Positions 48,243-60,440 of a stretch of 64,000 nt of DNA are shown in pieces. Source of the stretch: Lepiota brunneoincarnata (lineage: Eukaryota > Basidiomycota > Agaricomycetes > Agaricales > Agaricaceae). The notes beneath the pieces are model-generated. The model was not told the DNA's origin, did no database searches, and saw only the letters and a list, made by a program, of their open reading frames with translations. Within the stretch, counting starts at the first letter, position 1; every line of letters begins with the position of its first letter. Where the stretch lies: assembly GCA_023014365.1 (NCBI GenBank), contig JAEBUN010000011.1, forward strand, positions 186,001 to 250,000. The letters run 5' to 3'. A program made the position numbers and the translations under genes.

Positions 48243-48401
48243 ATGACGGCAGATCCAAACCCCCTCTACTCAACTTTTAATTCTTATCCCACCCCCAGCA
48301 ACCCGTCGGAGGATGAGGATGTTAGCCTCTTCATACCCAACTCGAAGGCTGTCAAATTTGACATTCCTGAGGAAGCCCTCGGCTTCATCTCTGCGCTCTG
48401 A
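48243..48401 (+). CDS. Short ORF, possible first exon of an unrecognised gene
   Basis: MTADPNPLYSTFNSYPTPSN...SEDEDVSLFIPNSKAVKFDI is a natural-looking 52-codon frame, acidic and disordered. The following bases in another frame (RRPLSELYFEIMGSGRGRVI, then a GCAAGA-like site) could be a continuation. No junction is convincing. Confidence 0.3.
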   Translation: MTADPNPLYSTFNSYPTPSNPSEDEDVSLFIPNSKAVKFDIPEEALGFISAL

Positions 48402-48847
48402 CGCCTGGTATCGTTCCCATTCCTCCACTGCGAGGCGCCCGCTGTCTGAGTTGTATTTTGAAATAATGGGAAGTGGACGTGGCAGGGTCATTGTCCAGGC
48501 AAGATTGCCTTTAGATTGAGAATCAGTGTGGGTCGCATTGGGTCGGCTAGCTCAGCAGGGCATGCTTGCAAATTGGCATCTAGTGTTCAAAGGGTGAAAT
48601 TGCTGATAGTTTACAAACAGGTCCAGCAATTGGATTATACAGTCGACATACCGTCCGGATGGCTTGATGGTGTCGTTGAGTTCAGTAGGTATTTTGCTCG
48701 TCATTGAGCAGGAAGAGAGATCGACTGTCTGGGGTTACTTTAGAGCCCCGAGATGGGTAACTTGGGCAGTTGCGTGCCCAGACCGTCGAGTTCTTCTCTT
48801 CCCACACCAGTTACATTGGCACTAACAGCGGTCGTCGTTAAACGCGG

Positions 48848-49376
48848 TCATCCTGGACTAGCCACCAGTAATTCCAGCGAATTGTAGAAGGAGGGGGGGG
48901 ATAGATTGGTCTCTGTGTGAATGAAGAGTTGTCCAGGAGCTCCATCGAGTCCGATCATCAGGCTGGGATTCATTGAGGGGGGTGGTGGGGGAAGGACTTC
49001 GGCTTCAGAGCCTTCGAGTCCTACTATTGTTGATGCTGTTGGGAATGGGTTGGCAAATTCCAAGCTAGGGACGGAGACGGGGATGACATGTGAGATATGT
49101 TTGCTTTCGACTTTGAGTATTGGTACGGGTGTGGGTAGAGGAATAGTGGTTAGAAGTTTGTCGGCTGGAACACCACTGCTACTGCTCAAGCTTTTTGTAA
49201 CTCTTCATGCGCTGGTAATATTTTGTTTTCTGATGTTCATATGATGATAGGACTAATGTAAGAAGATCAATATCATGGGGATGGAATTTTTGAATATTAT
49301 AAATTGAGATGAAGGCCCCCTGTTGCATGAGACCCCGTTCAAATCGCCTCCTCGCTCTAGGCTGAGTATATGCCAT
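48848..49376 (-). CDS. Uncharacterised protein, two partial frames
   Basis: ATG at 49376 gives MAYTQPRARRRFERGLMQQG-AFISIYNIQKFHPHDIDLLTLVL to a stop at 49179. It overlaps a second frame (SSSGVPADKLLTTIPLPTPV...EAEVLPPPPPSMNPSLM) ending at 48848. A TAG|CAG acceptor just after the first stop could join them. The first part is basic and helical, the second proline-rich. Function unknown. Confidence 0.35.
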
Positions 49377-49399
49377 GAATTTTTAGGGCGGGTGGTATG

Positions 49400-51909
49400 A
49401 GCCTGCACAGAAACTTGAGGGTCACTACCAATGTTCTGTTTATTTCTTGTTATCTACCCTTCTCATTCCTACTCAGCTTGCTCCCAAACCATCACTTGTG
49501 CATGACTCGGTCCGACCCTCAGTCGTTTCAGTCTCACCTCTGGACCTCACCGTCTTGTTGACTGACTTTGTGCCTGTGATCTCAGAGCTAGTAAACCTGA
49601 CAGATGCTGCCATACTTGTCTGAAGTTGTTTATCAGAGTTTCGCGCTCCATGAATAAGTGCAAACTGTGATGGCACGATATACTTTCTGATGAATCACCC
49701 GCAGCTCGGGCTCAAACCTGGACAGTTTACACAGCAATCACGCTATATGCAAATCTTTCGCTGTGTTGCACCTATTTGCGTCCGCGCAATATGGTTGTGC
49801 TAAATCCCTATAGCCAAGATAATGCAGTGGCTGCTCGCTCAAGCCCCTTGGCAAGGTGAAAAATTTCCCCTCTTTGGTGACAACGCCATGGATGCACGGT
49901 TTTGTAGTAAGTACGCGGTGATTAGTTAACCTCGGCGCTTTGCCCTTGGTGTTTGCAAGTGGCATAACTCACTTGTCAGGGGCAGTGGTTCGATAGGTGC
50001 TGGTTGACGACCGCTCTATTATCAAGCCCTCGAACAATACTGAGAACGAGACATATACTCGAGGACTATAAAATGATATATTAAAAAAACAACATGGTTT
50101 ATTTCAAGATAATAGATAATCGACCCCTTAACTCTTCATAGGTTGACAAGATGTGAGGGAGGAAACGCGCCTACGCGCACAGCTCGTCACGCACCCCCTT
50201 CTCACCATCATCCCATCAATCCCGACGCACCTCGACTCCCGATGCATTGTCGCTCCCAATGGCGCGGTACCACCTCCTTAGTGTACCTTTCTCCTCTGTC
50301 ACCGTAGATACTTATTCACTTCCCTTCGCGACTCATTCTACTTTTCGTCGCTAATTGTCTCGGACCTCGGACCCGTAGCATAAATTCGGGTGCTCCAGCA
50401 CTTCGCTAGTAGTAGTCCCCCCTCCCTCCTTCTCTAGTACTCGTTCTCCTCTTGTTTCTCGGACCCACTCTCCTTACTCCCTATCTCTTAATCACACGCG
50501 TTCCATCTCCCTCTCATTTGACGGACCTGAGCCAGAAGACCATTTCGCAGGTCTTACTCGTCTTTCACTATATATTGTTGCTCACGAGCATCCCGTTTTA
50601 CACGATCTTGCAACTGCTCGATATATGGGTCTGATAAACCAGGAAACAGGCAGTAGGACAGATGTAGTGGACCTCCCTGGGATTTTGGAAACCCGAATAT
50701 TACTATATGTATGTACATGCTCCTTCCCATTCCACTCGCTCAGCGATATAATTAAACACAATTTGGCCAGTGGGGGTGGTTCCCGTGAATATTGCCACTA
50801 AGTGGCCACCGAAGCAACGTTTGTGATGGCAAAGCCGGGCTCTACTTCTAGTAATCAAGTGGTCGGCTGGGGAGGTACTGATTCGTTGTCACGGGTTTTA
50901 GGGTCATCGCCAAGTGCTGGGCAGGTATACTGGGAAGGGCCTGAGCATATGGTAGAAACCGGGTTTCCAAAATCCCCAGGAAGCCCACTAAATCTGTTCC
51001 TACTGTCTGTCATTACATCATTCCCCCTGTATTTCAAACCGTCCTGCTGTGATTTATTCTATTTGTCTTTGCCGGCTGACTATGTAGGAAGGCTAGGAGT
51101 AGGAAGGAACCTGACAAAGCCCAAGGCCCTAGGCAAGACGCAATCCTAGGCCCCTGCTGTGGGCCCCGTCATTTTCAACCAGCAACTCGTGTCTTAGGTG
51201 TCTGCGCGAAGGAAGCAATTTCCCGAGGCGCTTTGGAAGAACATCGTGCATTACTGGGAAGGGTAATGAACGACAATTTGTAAGCCTGGGCGTACTACAG
51301 TCCCTCTATTGTACATATATGCAATCCGGTAACAGAACACGTTGAGTGTTCTGTTATGTCCCTTTTGGTGTAACAGTTACTGCGGCTGTGTGACCATCCT
51401 TAACGCAGTTCTATATGAGCCAGATGTCGATATGTTGCGTTCATCACTGTTGGTTCACAACTTGCATAACTGTAGCCACTGTTGTAGTCACCGCTCTGAA
51501 AGGCGGTTATGTGTCTGCCCGGACCCCGCTCTCAGCGAATAACCCAAGAAAGTAAATCAAACAAATGAACAAGGGGTATTACTATTTGTAAATGTGCCAT
51601 CAATTCTGCATTGCCTGCAAACCCTCAGACCCCTTCCCCAGGCCTAGTATTTATGTTGAAGTTAGAGGACATATGCACCAAAGTTGATGTTTTTTGCTTG
51701 GATTTATTTGACTTGGCAGCCTAGGTTCGATCCGACAGCGTGAGTTAATCGGAACTGCTTACTCCCGAAGTAATTCAATAGAGCAATTCCTTTTCGGATA
51801 AGATGACTGATCCACACGTTCTGGGTCTGGCTTGGGAATTTCTTAAAGCTTCCTTATAACTGTCGTCTGATATCGGTTGGTTTTTTTTCTTGCCCCATAA
51901 CCATTCTTT
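49400..51909. other. Gene-poor interval
   Basis: No family, long frame or clear repeat was recognised over 2.5 kb. The interval around 50100-50640 is pyrimidine-rich on the plus strand. It may contain untranslated regions or decayed genes that I cannot read. Confidence 0.4.
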
Positions 51910-54350
51910 ATGGAAGATACCAAGAAGACTGATGATATCGAGTCTGCCTACACTTCCAATCGCACTGAAGAGGAGCATGCCCATCTCGGTGTCAGGACCG
52001 TGGAAGCAACGCACAAGGTATATGGAAAATACTCTAAGTGGTTTCTCTTTATTGGGTGAGTTTGCAGCTCTATGCTTGAACGTCCCCTCACCACTGTCCA
52101 CTGCCATTAGCTTGGGCCTCGCGGCATATATCTATTCTCTCGATGGTACCACGGCGTACACATATCTCGCCTTCGCCACCTCCGGTTTCGGGGGACACAG
52201 TCTCATAAGTACAATCCAAGTCGCCCAGTCTGTCATCAGTGCGTGCCAGGTCCTATCCCATTGCTGTGGCCTTACTCACCGCTTGCGTGTGAACTTCGGT
52301 AGTCGCAGTCGGGAAGCCCATCATTGCAAAGATTGCCGATGTTAGCTCGCGTGGAACAGCTTACGCTACCGTTCGTGAGCACCGTGGTTTCTTTGTTTGC
52401 GCATTTTTGCTGATTGTATTTTCAGTGATTTTCTATGTTATAGGTGCCTTAACCGTTTGCCTACCCCCAAAATTCGGATCTAATGCCGGATAGGCTATAT
52501 CATCATCGCCTCTGCAAAGAACACTGGTACTATCGGCGGTGGTATAATCATATACGCGGTGTGAGTCCTCCGGCTACGACTTCTAGGCTATAAAGACTGA
52601 TGTTTATCCGTGTAGGGGATATACGTACGTCTACGAGTACAGCTGATCACGTTGGACACGCTCACCGTCCATACATGTAGAGGGTTACAATTGCTCACGC
52701 AGGTGATTATTGCTGACATTACCACCCTTAAATGGCGTGGCCTAGTATCGGGCCTTGTGTCCCTCCCATTTGTTATCAATGCCTTTGTTGGTTCCAATAT
52801 CTCAGCTAGCGTCCTCCAAGGGGCAGGTTGGCGATGGGGCTGTGAGTATATCCCGTCCTAGATGAACACACTCTCAGTATGTTTTTAAGATGGGATGTTT
52901 GCCATTCTTGTCCCTGCTACCCTATCACCACTTGTTATAACTCTCCTTTGGGCTGAGTACAAGGCAAGGAAACTTGGATTGTTCAAGAGTGAGGAACGTG
53001 AGAAGCCTATTTTGAGCCGGGTACTCAATACTGCTAAGAAACTCGATGCTGTCGGACTCGTGCTGATTGGCGCATCCGTTGCTCTTATCCTCCTTCCTCT
53101 CACATTGGGGGCCAGGGCTACCAGAGGCAGGTGGGAGAATGGTAAGGGGGGCCACCATCTTGGATGTGAGGAGAATGACTGACACCGGCTGGTCCAGCAT
53201 CAATGATATCCATGCTTGTTGTTGGCATTGTCCTCGTACCCGTCTACGCTTTCTGGGAATTCAAGTTTACGAAATATCCTGTTATTCCCAAACGCTTTGT
53301 GGTTAATCGAAGTGTTGTCATTGCGTCGTTGATTGGCGCATTTGATTTCGTATGTATTGTATTTCCGATGAGTGTGCTAAGGTCATCTCGCAGTTTTTCA
53401 TAGATCTCCTTCTATATCTCATTTACGTACCTGTTCTCGTTTGTGATCGTTGTCAAGCCATGGTGAGCACCGTGCCGAAGACCTACGAATGCTTCTGACC
53501 CACCATCAGGTCACTGCTTAATGCGACGTACTTTATTCAAACACAGACCGTTGCACTTACAGTATTCGGTATCGCTGCTGGTATTGCCATGCATTTGTTC
53601 CATTGTTACAAGGTATGTTCTGCTTAATTATTCCTCTACTGCTGTCCTTTACCCCCTTGTAGCATCTGTTGATCATCGGCCTGGCAATCCGTCTACTCGG
53701 ATCTGGTCTGATGATCCACTCTCGCGGTGCCAACGCCTCCGATGTTGAGATCGTGTGGTCGCAACTTCTTCAGGGTATTGGCGGTGGAATTGCAGCTGTT
53801 AGTAGTCAGGTTGGAGCTCAGGCGTCTGTCCCACACACAGATGTTGCAATGGTCACTGCAGTGGTATTGCTCATAACGGAGATTGGGGGTGCAATTGGGG
53901 GTGCAATCGGTGTGTTGTCATTGTGCACTTTTGACGAATCAGCTTGTTGATCAATAATTAACTAGCTGGAGCTCTATGGACAAACATCATGCCCGGAAAG
54001 CTCGCCACCTATCTTCCCTTCCTTACTGACACCGATCGGGCTGAGCTATTTGGCTCCATCACCGACGTTATTCGATACTCACGCAACCATCCTATACACA
54101 TTGGTGTTATTCAAGGTTCGCTCTGAACATAACTCTCCACCAAGTTGTGGTGCTGAAGCTGAATTTAGCATATGATGATGTGATGAAAATTATGACAATT
54201 GCAGCAACAGTGTTTGGTGTCGTTCCGCTTGTGTTGGCATTCCTCATGCCAAACTGGCACCTTGGCAACTCACAGAATGCCGTTGAGGACGTTGACCTTG
54301 CTGGGAGAGGTGTTGGAAAGGGAGAGGAAAGTGCTCGAGAGCGATCATGA
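51910..54350 (+). CDS. MFS siderophore-iron transporter (ARN/Mir type)
   Basis: ATG at 51910 gives an acidic cytosolic N-terminus (MEDTKKTDDIESAYTSNRTE), then KYSKWFLFIGLGLAAYIYSL-DGTTAYTYLAFA, the usual start of fungal siderophore importers. More segments: GKPIIAKIADVSSRGTAYA, YTGLQLLTQVIIADITTLKW-RGLVSGLVSLPFVINAFVGS, GWRWGYGMFAILVPATLSPL, LDAVGLVLIGASVALILLPL, MLVVGIVLVPVYAFWEFKFT, LLQGIGGGIAAVSSQVGAQA, VVLLITEIGGAIGGAI, and C-terminal MTIAATVFGVVPLVLAFLMP. About 12-14 membrane spans in ~600 residues, the normal length. At least ten introns with consistent GT-AG ends. It should import ferric siderophores by proton symport at the plasma membrane. No siderophore synthetase is nearby, so uptake of foreign siderophores is possible. 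No disruption seen. Confidence 0.85.
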
Positions 54351-55490
54351 TTTGATTCGGTTGTCAGGACATAGCGCAGGTATTAACGAGCTCATGCCCG
54401 ATGTCAATCCTTGGCACTTGAGGTGCCTCATCTAATTGAGTGTCCAAGTCTGTATATTGTCGATGATGCTGTGGCTCCATTGCTTTCTCATTTACCACTC
54501 TATTTGATATATTTAATATCGGAATGTGAAGCTTGGTCAGTCAATTTGAGACCCCTCTGCCTGGTGTCTTTTATGCTTATATGAGCCTGGTGGTCGACTC
54601 GGTTTGAGGTCAGGTGAACAGGGCAGGAAACCATTTGGCAGAGATGCATTGCCAGTTCCTTCAGGAGGACAAACACATGCACAGCACACTGCATTGGCTG
54701 AGTCATGTAGCCACTTTGACTGGTGTCAGCTGCAAGTGAAGGTATGACTGATCCCATCACATACTATCAATGACAGGCCTTAATGCACCTTGTTCATGGG
54801 TGCTGTTTGATCCCCTGGAATTCTCTTCTAGCTACAGGGGCTGATATCCAATTTAACTGTGATGGTTACTAAGTCAGGCATAGGGAAGGGCAAGAGGGGT
54901 ACTCCAAAAGAGAAGGGGAAGAAATAGCAATTGCAAGCTGTTAAGAGGTAGTGCTGAATATATTGGAATTCTGGCATCATGCAAGCCTGTGCGATGCATG
55001 TGATTTGAAATTGTTTTATTGTTTACAGGCCTTATTGTTGTAGATATTATTTAAGTAGTCTACTCAAGTTGTATGTAGCCATCCGTTTGCCTCACAAGCT
55101 CACTGAGGCCAAATGAATACACTGCTGTTGCACACTTTTTTTTAACAGAATATAGCTGCTGGACTGGGGTGAAAGGACAAGTGCATCTCACACCCTGTGG
55201 TATCGGTATGCCTTGTCACTACCCTTCCACACCTGGCAGACAATATGCTTTATTGCTATCCGAGTGGCAACTGTATCTGATGACATGCCTTGTCGCTGTC
55301 CGGTGATACACCCCCGTAGAGCAGGCCACCATACCCTCTGCACCCTTGGTCAGATGCACCAAAAGCATTGATAGGTCATCCACACCTTTAAGTGTTGATT
55401 GGGATAACGCACCCACAAGTGTTGTTTATTCACCCTCACCCCCACCTTCACCTTCGACTTCTTCCCTCTACACCTTGTCTACAAACTGAA
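54351..55490. other. CpG-poor repeat-like DNA upstream of the gypsy element
   Basis: From about 54600 CpG almost disappears and TG/CA rise, as in the retroelement that follows. A 5' LTR would be expected here, but no match to 62046-62630 is visible, so the 5' end may be lost or replaced. Confidence 0.4.
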
Positions 55491-57282
55491 ATGACCCCCC
55501 TCGCCACTGACTATGAAGAATCTAACAGTTCTGACTGGTCAACAACCGACTCCAAACCTGACTTCACACCCCCTCCACCACAGACCATAAAAAGAAAACA
55601 AAACCTATGCCCCTCACTTGTTCACCCTCTGGGTCTGCACCATACCCTACACAACCTACCAAGAGAGTTCAACGTTGAACAGAAGACCCAGGATACCCAG
55701 CACCCCCAGCATCAGTTCTTCAATCCCTACCCAAACAACTACCACCTGAAAGAACTGCCACCTCTACCCACTCAAAGCTCAGGGAGCCAATTCAGAGAAC
55801 ATCGACCCCATCCTCCAGTCCTCAACCCTCAACAAGTACAAGAACTCGTGACAACACTTTACAACAGGAACCCCCAAGAACATCTTCACCCCTCACACCA
55901 CCACTTGGATCACCAGTACACTCACTGCCTTGATCCAGTTCCCCTGTACAATCCGAATCATCCAAAGTTAGCCCCACTACCGGTGAAAAGGTAGAAACTT
56001 TTGTAGGTTTTAATATAGATAGTGGGCTTGTTTTCACTAAGCTTAGCCGCAATTTGATAAGCTTAAGCTAATGCAAGTGGAATGAGATAGATAAAGAACA
56101 GTTTCGTCTTTTAGGGTGTTCTGGGGGTGCGTTCTGACAGTGAAATTCAAGAGAGTAGTGTTTTTAGAGGTTAATGGACAGCCGTTGGAGTTATCTTAGC
56201 TGTACGGTGCAACAATGAAAGGACAATCCCTGTCAATTCAAAGTGCTGGGTCTCTGGTCTCTGGTCTCTGGTCTCTGAACTCTGGTCTCTGTCTCTGTCT
56301 CTGGGTTGGTCGACGACTGAAGAAATCACACTTAATGACGCACACTAAATAGCCCTCTGAAACCGTGCTTGATCACGGCTCGCAGACTTGCATGTGGAAG
56401 CGGGGGTGAGACCTCTTGCTTCTTCACGAACAAGTGCAACCATATTTATATTGTTTAGATACATACGAGAGATAGTAAATATGAAATAGAAAACAATAAG
56501 CTTAATTGTTACAGGCACTGTAGAACATTTTGGAAGGTTCGGCAGCATTTCTACCTCACCCTGGGTTATGGGTTTTTCTCTGATTAACAAATGGCAATCC
56601 AGCCAGATGTGTTCCGTGCTCGTCTGCATTATTCTGCATCCACACAAGCACGTTAAGTTTCTGGATCAATTATGATCGGAATGTATAGCAGATGGACAAT
56701 CCCTTGATCCGTTGTAATTAATCTCAGTTAAGCAGTATGCCAAAGTGCTGGGACCCACAAAGCACTTGTTAATTAGGAGTCTTTGATATTTCTAGGGTTT
56801 TGGGCATTGGGTATTGCCTCCTGAACGTTGGACGTTCCGTTCTGTGGTCCGGTCATCATTATTGAACTTGCTATAGATGTAATACGCCTGCGACAGCCGG
56901 TAGGTACATTCTTTTATGTTCAAATGCATTCAGGTTCATCAGAAAACTGCTCGTAAGGTCCCTTGATGCGACCGGGGTATACTCGATAGGCTATGTAGAG
57001 TCCTGAATCCCTCCAGAGAGCATTCTGATAGCTTGGTTCACTAAGCTTAGTGATAATGAGCTGGTTTGAACACTTCTGAGGCTCGAATATCCTCAGTTCG
57101 GTCGAACTGGCTACTACGGGATATAGTACCAATCCTCTATAGAGTTCTTTAATGATATAGCCAATGATTCTATGTAGAGAATCATTCTGGAGTACGGAAT
57201 TCATGTATAGGCGTGAAATCGGCGTATTACCGGGTCTATTCACACTTCCGACGAGGAATCCACAACCTCTGACATTGACAAT
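55491..57282 (+). pseudogene. Ty3/gypsy gag leader region, split by the second E1 insertion
   Basis: ATG at 55491 opens MTPLATDYEESNSSDWSTTD-SKPDFTPPPPQTIKRK, a proline-rich leader common in agaricomycete gypsy elements, which runs into E1 at 55984. Beyond E1 (from 57228) the gag frame resumes as HTSDEESTTSDIDN before ATG 57283. The two sides are not in one clean frame, and a TGA lies about 50 bases before the insertion in the gag frame. The leader function is unknown. Confidence 0.5.
55984..57227. mobile_element. 1.24-kb insertion element E1, copy 2 (perfect 6-bp target duplication)
   Basis: Same ends as 7258-8540 (TGAAAAGGTAGAAAC...GAAATCGGCGTAT). TACCGG at 55978-55983 and 57228-57233 is a perfect duplication. 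Both minus-strand 94-codon ORFs are kept (57204-56920; 56626-56345). Relative to copy 1 many CpG sites have become TpG or CpA, and the TCTCTG microsatellite is shorter. It is inserted in the gag leader of an already degraded gypsy element. Confidence 0.75.
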
Positions 57283-58407
57283 ATGGCCTCCTCCGCAAAG
57301 ATTAATACACCCCCAACCTTTAATGCAGAGACCGACTACTACTGCCTCTGGAAGGATGCAGTACAATTATACATCGATGCAAAGCCTGGTGCCTTTTCCA
57401 ATGACAAGACCAAGATACAATTTGCCCTTTCATACATGTCCACTGGCCCTGCTGCAACATGGAGAGGAGCATTCTTGGAATCAAACAAGGAACTTGATGG
57501 AAGCCAGAACCTTCCAACATGGAAGAAATTCCTGGAAGGACTTGACATATCCTTTGCCCCAAACAATGTCCCCATAGATGCAATGGACAGAATCTGCCAC
57601 CTCAAACAGAATGGACGATATATCGACAATTACATATCCCAGTTCCAGATACTTGCCTATCAGGCTGACCTTGGAGATGGAGTGGCAGCAGTCAATTATT
57701 TCAAGAACAGGCTGGATCACCCTGTCACAATCAAGACAATTAGCCTCAATCCAGGAAACAAACTCAATGACTGGTTCAAACAAGCTTGAACAGCATATCA
57801 AATATTACAAACTCAATGCGACTATATGCAAACTTGAGGAGCTCCCTCGTTTCCAATGACTTTGCACCCTCGCTCATTTAAAGGGAAAAGAAATGCTTTT
57901 ACACGCTGTGTCCCACTCCCCTATCAAGCGACAGACCCTAATGCAATGGATATTGACCAACTTGCTGAAGCAGTCTACAACTTCAACTTTGAGGAAGAGC
58001 CAGATCTACTCACCAAGGAAGCTGATGAAGACAAGGAAACTGAAGAAGACAGACTCCACCAGTTGGTACAGGAGCGCACCCGTGAAGCCCTCAACGCAAT
58101 CCTCACAGATGCCCAAAGAAGGGATCTCAAGGAGAAGAGATGCTTCAACTGCTGCAAGACTGGACACTTTGCCCGCAAATGCCCCACCAAGAAGACCACA
58201 TATTGCCGATCCGAATTACCCCACAATTTGGATGCCAGAAACTGGTCAAATGTGATATCCAGAAGAAGACAAGCAAGTTATAGGAAAAAGAATTCCCTAT
58301 ACAACATACTAGAAGATGCAACTGATGAAGGAGTTGAAGATATTTATGAACACTTCGCAAATGAATCCAACCACCCAGATGCCTCTCTGGTTAAGGATTT
58401 TGCCTAA
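57283..58407 (+). pseudogene. Ty3/gypsy Gag (capsid and zinc knuckle)
   Basis: The frame MASSAKINTPPTFNAETDYY shows a retrotransposon Gag core (TGPAATWRGAFLESNKELDG, WKKFLEGLDISFAPNNVPID, YISQFQILAYQADLGDG). It stops at a TGA (57787-57789) in FKQA|TAYQ, consistent with CGA->TGA. A second frame from about 57856 includes ATDPNAMDIDQLAEAVYNFN and the CX2CX4HX4C knuckle CFNCCKTGHFARKC, stop 58405-58407. Gag would package the element RNA. A frame change lies between the two parts, so this copy is dead. Confidence 0.75.
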
Positions 58408-58479
58408 GGAGACTAGCCACCACATCTAGCCCTCCACAAAGACCCCCTTCCTTTCCTTATCCACAAAATGATATTAATG

Positions 58480-59144
58480 TCATAAAACTACAGGAATCGT
58501 CAGCATGCATAATACATCTACCCTGCCAAATCCAAAAACACAAAATCACTAAGGAAGGACCTGAAAGTGTGGAACTACTCACCCTACTCAGCTCAGGAGC
58601 AGCAGGAAATTTTATTGACCCTGGAATGGTCAGACAACACTCATTCAAAACAATACCCCTTGATTGACCCATTGAAGTATGAAACACTGATGGATCCATT
58701 AACAAAAATGGGACAGCCACCCATTATACAACCCTCAATCTACCAGTTAACGGAAAGGGTATGGAGATCAAACCAAAAGTAGTCTCCCTTGGAAGCCCAA
58801 GACTCATCCTTGGATTCCCTTGGCTTGCGGAACACAACCCAGACATTGACTGGGATGCCAAACAATTATGCTGGAGAAACGAACGTTGGGACAACACTAT
58901 CTTCCAAGAACTCATCCAATCTATGGAACCTGATTGGATCTACAATGACCAACTCAACCACATCTCCACCCTCAAGCCTACTAGCTTCAAAGAAATCAAC
59001 TTCAAAGCCTCAGCATCACAATTCCTTGCTGTACAACATGGAGAAAAGAAGAACAACAACCCAAGAAAAGTCGTACCCGCAGAATTCCACAAATACCTCC
59101 CAGTATTCAGCAAGAAACAAGCCAAACAATTCCCCCCACAATGA
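58480..59144 (+). pseudogene. Ty3/gypsy aspartic protease region
   Basis: The retropepsin motif appears as LLSSGAAGNFIDPGMV near 58579-58630. The usual catalytic aspartate of D-S/T-G is replaced by Ser. VSLGSPRLILGFPWLAEHNP further on is the typical conserved C-terminal block of these proteases. A TGA at 59142-59144 ([12 protein letters not shown]) again fits CGA->TGA. The protease should be inactive. Confidence 0.65.
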
Positions 59145-60440
59145 CCATGGGATCACAAGATTGAACTCAAGGAATCATTCAAACCAATTGCCATGAAATC
59201 CTACCGACTCTCCCTTAATGAAGAAAAGGAACTTGACACATTTCTTGAAGAAAATCTTCAGAAAGGATACATTCGACCATCTGAATCACCAATGGCCTCA
59301 CCCTTCTTCTTTGTAGAAAAGAAAGATGGAAAGCTATGTCCCTGTCAAGACTACAGGTACCTTAACAAACATACTGTCAAGAACGCATATAACCTTCCCC
59401 TCATCTCACATATTCTTGACAAACTCCGAGGATCACAATATTTTACCAAACTTGACATACGAGCAGGATACAACAACATCTGTATATGCAAAGGAGATGA
59501 ATGGAAAGGAGCCTTCAGAACACCCTGAGGATTATTTGAACCTATGGTCATGGTTTTCGGAATGTGCAACTCCCCAGCAACCTTCCAAACCATGATGGAC
59601 TCACTATTCCGAAAACTCATTGATAATGGAGGAGTAATCATTTACATGGATGACATCCTCATTCATGCAAAAACCAAACAAGATCTGACATCTTACAAGA
59701 GAAGTACTCAAGATACTTAAAGACAATGATCTATACCTCAAAACTGAGAAATGCAAATTCAAATGCCAATGACTCGAATATCTAGGAGTTATCATTACTC
59801 CAGACTCAGTCTTGATGGACCCAGCAAAGCTTAAAGGCATTGCTGAATGGCCAACACTGACTACCCTGCACAATGTATGCAAATTTATAGGATTTTGCAA
59901 CTTCTACCAGAAGTTTATACATCAATATGCCACATGGGCCAAACCCCTCAATGCCTTGATGTCCAAAACCAAGAAATTTGAATGGACAGAAGAATGCCAA
60001 AACGCTTTTGATACCCTCAAGAGAAAGTTTCAAAGCGAACTGGTACTAATGGTACCAGACCAAGACAAACCCTTTGAATCAAATGTGATGCATCACTATT
60101 TGCATCAGGAGCAGTCCTCCTTCAATGCAATAATAATGGAGTTAAACACCCAGTTGCATACTTCTCAAAAGGATTCTCACCAGCTGAACGCAACTATCAT
60201 TGCTCCAAACAAGAACTCTTCGCCATAATCTGAGCACTCAGGGAATGGCACCACCACATAGAAGGATCATCTCACAAGACCATTGTATGGTCAGATCATG
60301 ATAACCTTCACCACTGGAGAAAACCCGAGGATCTCAGTAGAAGATAAGCTTGATGGATTGCCTACATGCAACGATTTGACATCGAAATCTGGCATATCCC
60401 TGGAAAGAAAAATGGACCAGCAGATGCTCTCTCAAGACAA
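59145..60440 (+). pseudogene. Ty3/gypsy reverse transcriptase and RNase H
   Basis: RT blocks: [59 protein letters not shown] at 59526-59528 before GLFEPMVM, then the active-site VIIYMDDILIHAKT near 59632-59675. A small indel near 59690 and a TGA within CKFKC|LEYLGV follow. The RNase H part (PVAYFSKGFSPAERNYHCSK, IVWSDHDNLHHW, YMQRFDIEIWHIPGKKNGPA-DALS) has an indel near 60090 and TGA/TAA codons around 60230 and 60346-60354, where the usual SRRQARW has become stops by C-to-T. Not functional. Confidence 0.8.

Noticed and set aside
48545..48605. tRNA-like stretch with an A-box-like TAGCTCAGCAGG
   Set aside because: The D-stem partner, a proper B box and a pairing acceptor stem are absent, so no cloverleaf can be formed.
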